A DNA stretch of 64,000 bases from Cytobacillus oceanisediminis (GTDB lineage: Bacteria > Bacillota > Bacilli > Bacillales > Cytobacillaceae). The stretch spans positions 240,553-304,552 of the forward strand of contig NZ_QGTW01000002.1 of assembly GCF_003182355.1 (NCBI RefSeq). The letters are read 5' to 3'. Positions 63,181 through 64,000 of the stretch are shown here, in pieces. Under the pieces are notes generated by a model that saw only the letters and a program-made list of their open reading frames with translations, did not search any database and had not been told where the DNA came from. The position numbers were made by a program, and so were the translations under genes. The stretch's first letter is position 1. Each line of letters begins with the position of its first letter.

Positions 63181-64000
63181 CCAGTATTGGGTTAAGAGGG
63201 ATGGAAGGTTATCTTGTCCATGTGGAGGTAAAAGCCATGATCGGAGTGGATTCCATCGTCATAGTTGGACTGCCGGATGCATCGGTGAAGGAGTCAAAGG
63301 AGCGGGTTGCAGCTGCCTTACACTCACTGGGCTACTCACTCGCCAGCCAAAAAATCATTATTCATTTATCACCAGCTGAACTGAAGAAAAATGGCCCGAT
63401 GTTTGATTTGGCCATGGCGATTAGTATATTAGTCAGTCTAAAGGAGTTAAAGACAACCATTCCTCAAAATACTGGTTTCATTGGGTCGCTTTCATTGGAT
63501 GGAAGGATCCAGCCAGTGGAAGGGATGCTTCCGGCTGTACTTGCTGCTAAAAAGCTTGGATTGAAAAAACTATATATGCCTTTTGATGAAAGACTTCCCG
63601 TTTTGGAATTTAAAGATCTAGAGATTGTTTATATTACTTCGTTGGAAGAGGTTATTCTTCACCTTAATGGACAAGGGACCATCCAGTTGTTCCCTAAAGC
63701 GAAAGTAATCGAGAACCTTTCGAATTATACTGATTTTCAGCAAATCGTTGGCCATTCATATGCGAAATTCGCCTTAGAAGTAGCGGCCGCAGGAGAACAC
63801 CATGTTTTTATGATCGGGCCTCCGGGCTGCGGGAAAAGCCTTTTGGCAGAAAGCTTTCCTTCCATCATGCCCCCATTATCGAAAGAAGCTCAGCTTGAAA
63901 TGATTAGTTTACATCAGCTAAGCGGGGGTTCTTGGGAACATACAGATCTGCCGCCTTTTCGTAATCCTCATCATTCTGCCTCGGGTGTGTCGATCATTGG
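63165..64000 (+). CDS. comM: ComM/YifB Mg-chelatase-like AAA+ ATPase, 5' part
   Basis: The frame from ATG 63165 stays open to the right edge (278 codons). CARIASIGLRGMEGYLVHVE, VIVGLPDASVKESKERVAAA and LSPAELKKNGPMFDLAMAIS are the ComM N-terminal domain. Walker A is MIGPPGCGKSLLAESFP and the FRNPHHSASGVSIIG block follows. ComM helicases promote branch migration during natural transformation. The ribosome site GGAGAGAG lies inside the RAYT gene, so the two are overlapping and perhaps coupled. The very N-terminus (MCARIASIG) differs from the usual start only in the first few residues. Confidence 0.92.
   Translation, partial: MCARIASIGLRGMEGYLVHVEVKAMIGVDSIVIVGLPDASVKESKERVAAALHSLGYSLASQKIIIHLSPAELKKNGPMFDLAMAISILVSLKELKTTIPQNTGFIGSLSLDGRIQPVEGMLPAVLAAKKLGLKKLYMPFDERLPVLEFKDLEIVYITSLEEVILHLNGQGTIQLFPKAKVIENLSNYTDFQQIVGHSYAKFALEVAAAGEHHVFMIGPPGCGKSLLAESFPSIMPPLSKEAQLEMISLHQLSGGSWEHTDLPPFRNPHHSASGVSII

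Noticed and set aside
1..64000. CRISPR array, tRNA or rRNA genes
   Set aside because: No regularly spaced direct repeats, no tRNA cloverleaf and no rRNA-like sequence was found in reading the window.

Overview
This window looks like the chromosome of an endospore-forming, S-layer-bearing member of the Bacillaceae (Cytobacillus/Mesobacillus/Bacillus type). The evidence is a B. subtilis ywqA/ywqB-like pair, TTG/GTG starts with strong AGGAGG-type ribosome sites, a SleB-like hydrolase, a csaB S-layer anchoring locus, many SLH-domain proteins, and an eps-type capsule operon with a B. subtilis-like EAR RNA. No tRNA, rRNA or CRISPR array was found. Names come from reading motifs; no database search was run.

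Layout. 1-3403 (-): ywqA-like SNF2 helicase (cut by the window edge) and the ywqB-like SWIM protein. 3421-7350: an accessory segment bounded by inverted 30-bp identical repeats. It holds an MFS transporter, a secreted alpha/beta hydrolase and a RAYT (REP-associated tyrosine transposase). 7360-9103: an ECF sigma factor with an ECF-type promoter of its own, plus its membrane anti-sigma partner. 9106-19611: surface genes, including a dead SLH gene, a SleB-like hydrolase, a rearranged stalk-domain fragment, an SLH protein, two stalk-domain proteins, an acyltransferase and an SLH-glucosaminidase. 19700-25028: a translationally coupled secondary cell wall polymer operon, tagA-like / csaA-like flippase fused to DUF5693 / csaB. 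Its product is the expected anchor for SLH domains. 25402-37434: SLH proteins carrying RCC1, amidase, subtilase and NlpC/P60 modules, an LCP ligase, and the S-layer protein itself.

37618-38320 contains a decayed IS3-type element. 39674-61700 is a large polysaccharide locus: Wzz-type regulator, BY-kinase, PHP phosphatase, EAR antitermination RNA plus terminator, CapD/EpsC-like dehydratase, and a frameshifted galU. A decayed module follows (second EAR-like RNA, pilin-like pseudogene, epsM-like pseudogene). Next come a sugar transferase, epimerase, three glycosyltransferases, acetyltransferase, Wzy, Wzx, a recombination scar, rmlACDB, a 4-epimerase, a nucleotide-sugar dehydrogenase and a wecB pseudogene. 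The part from about 46 to 61 kb is visibly more AT-rich than its flanks, as is usual for exchanged glycan cassettes. 61688-63180 holds a second repeat family and a second RAYT, whose 3' end overlaps the start of comM, which runs off the window.

The strongest leads are: two RAYT genes each lying among a different dispersed palindromic repeat family; a duplicated EAR element whose helices persist beside a decayed pilin/epsM module; the flippase-DUF5693 fusion with a possible internal start; and several traceable genome scars (a micro-inversion, a truncated rmlA joined to a glycosyltransferase tail, and single-base frameshifts).
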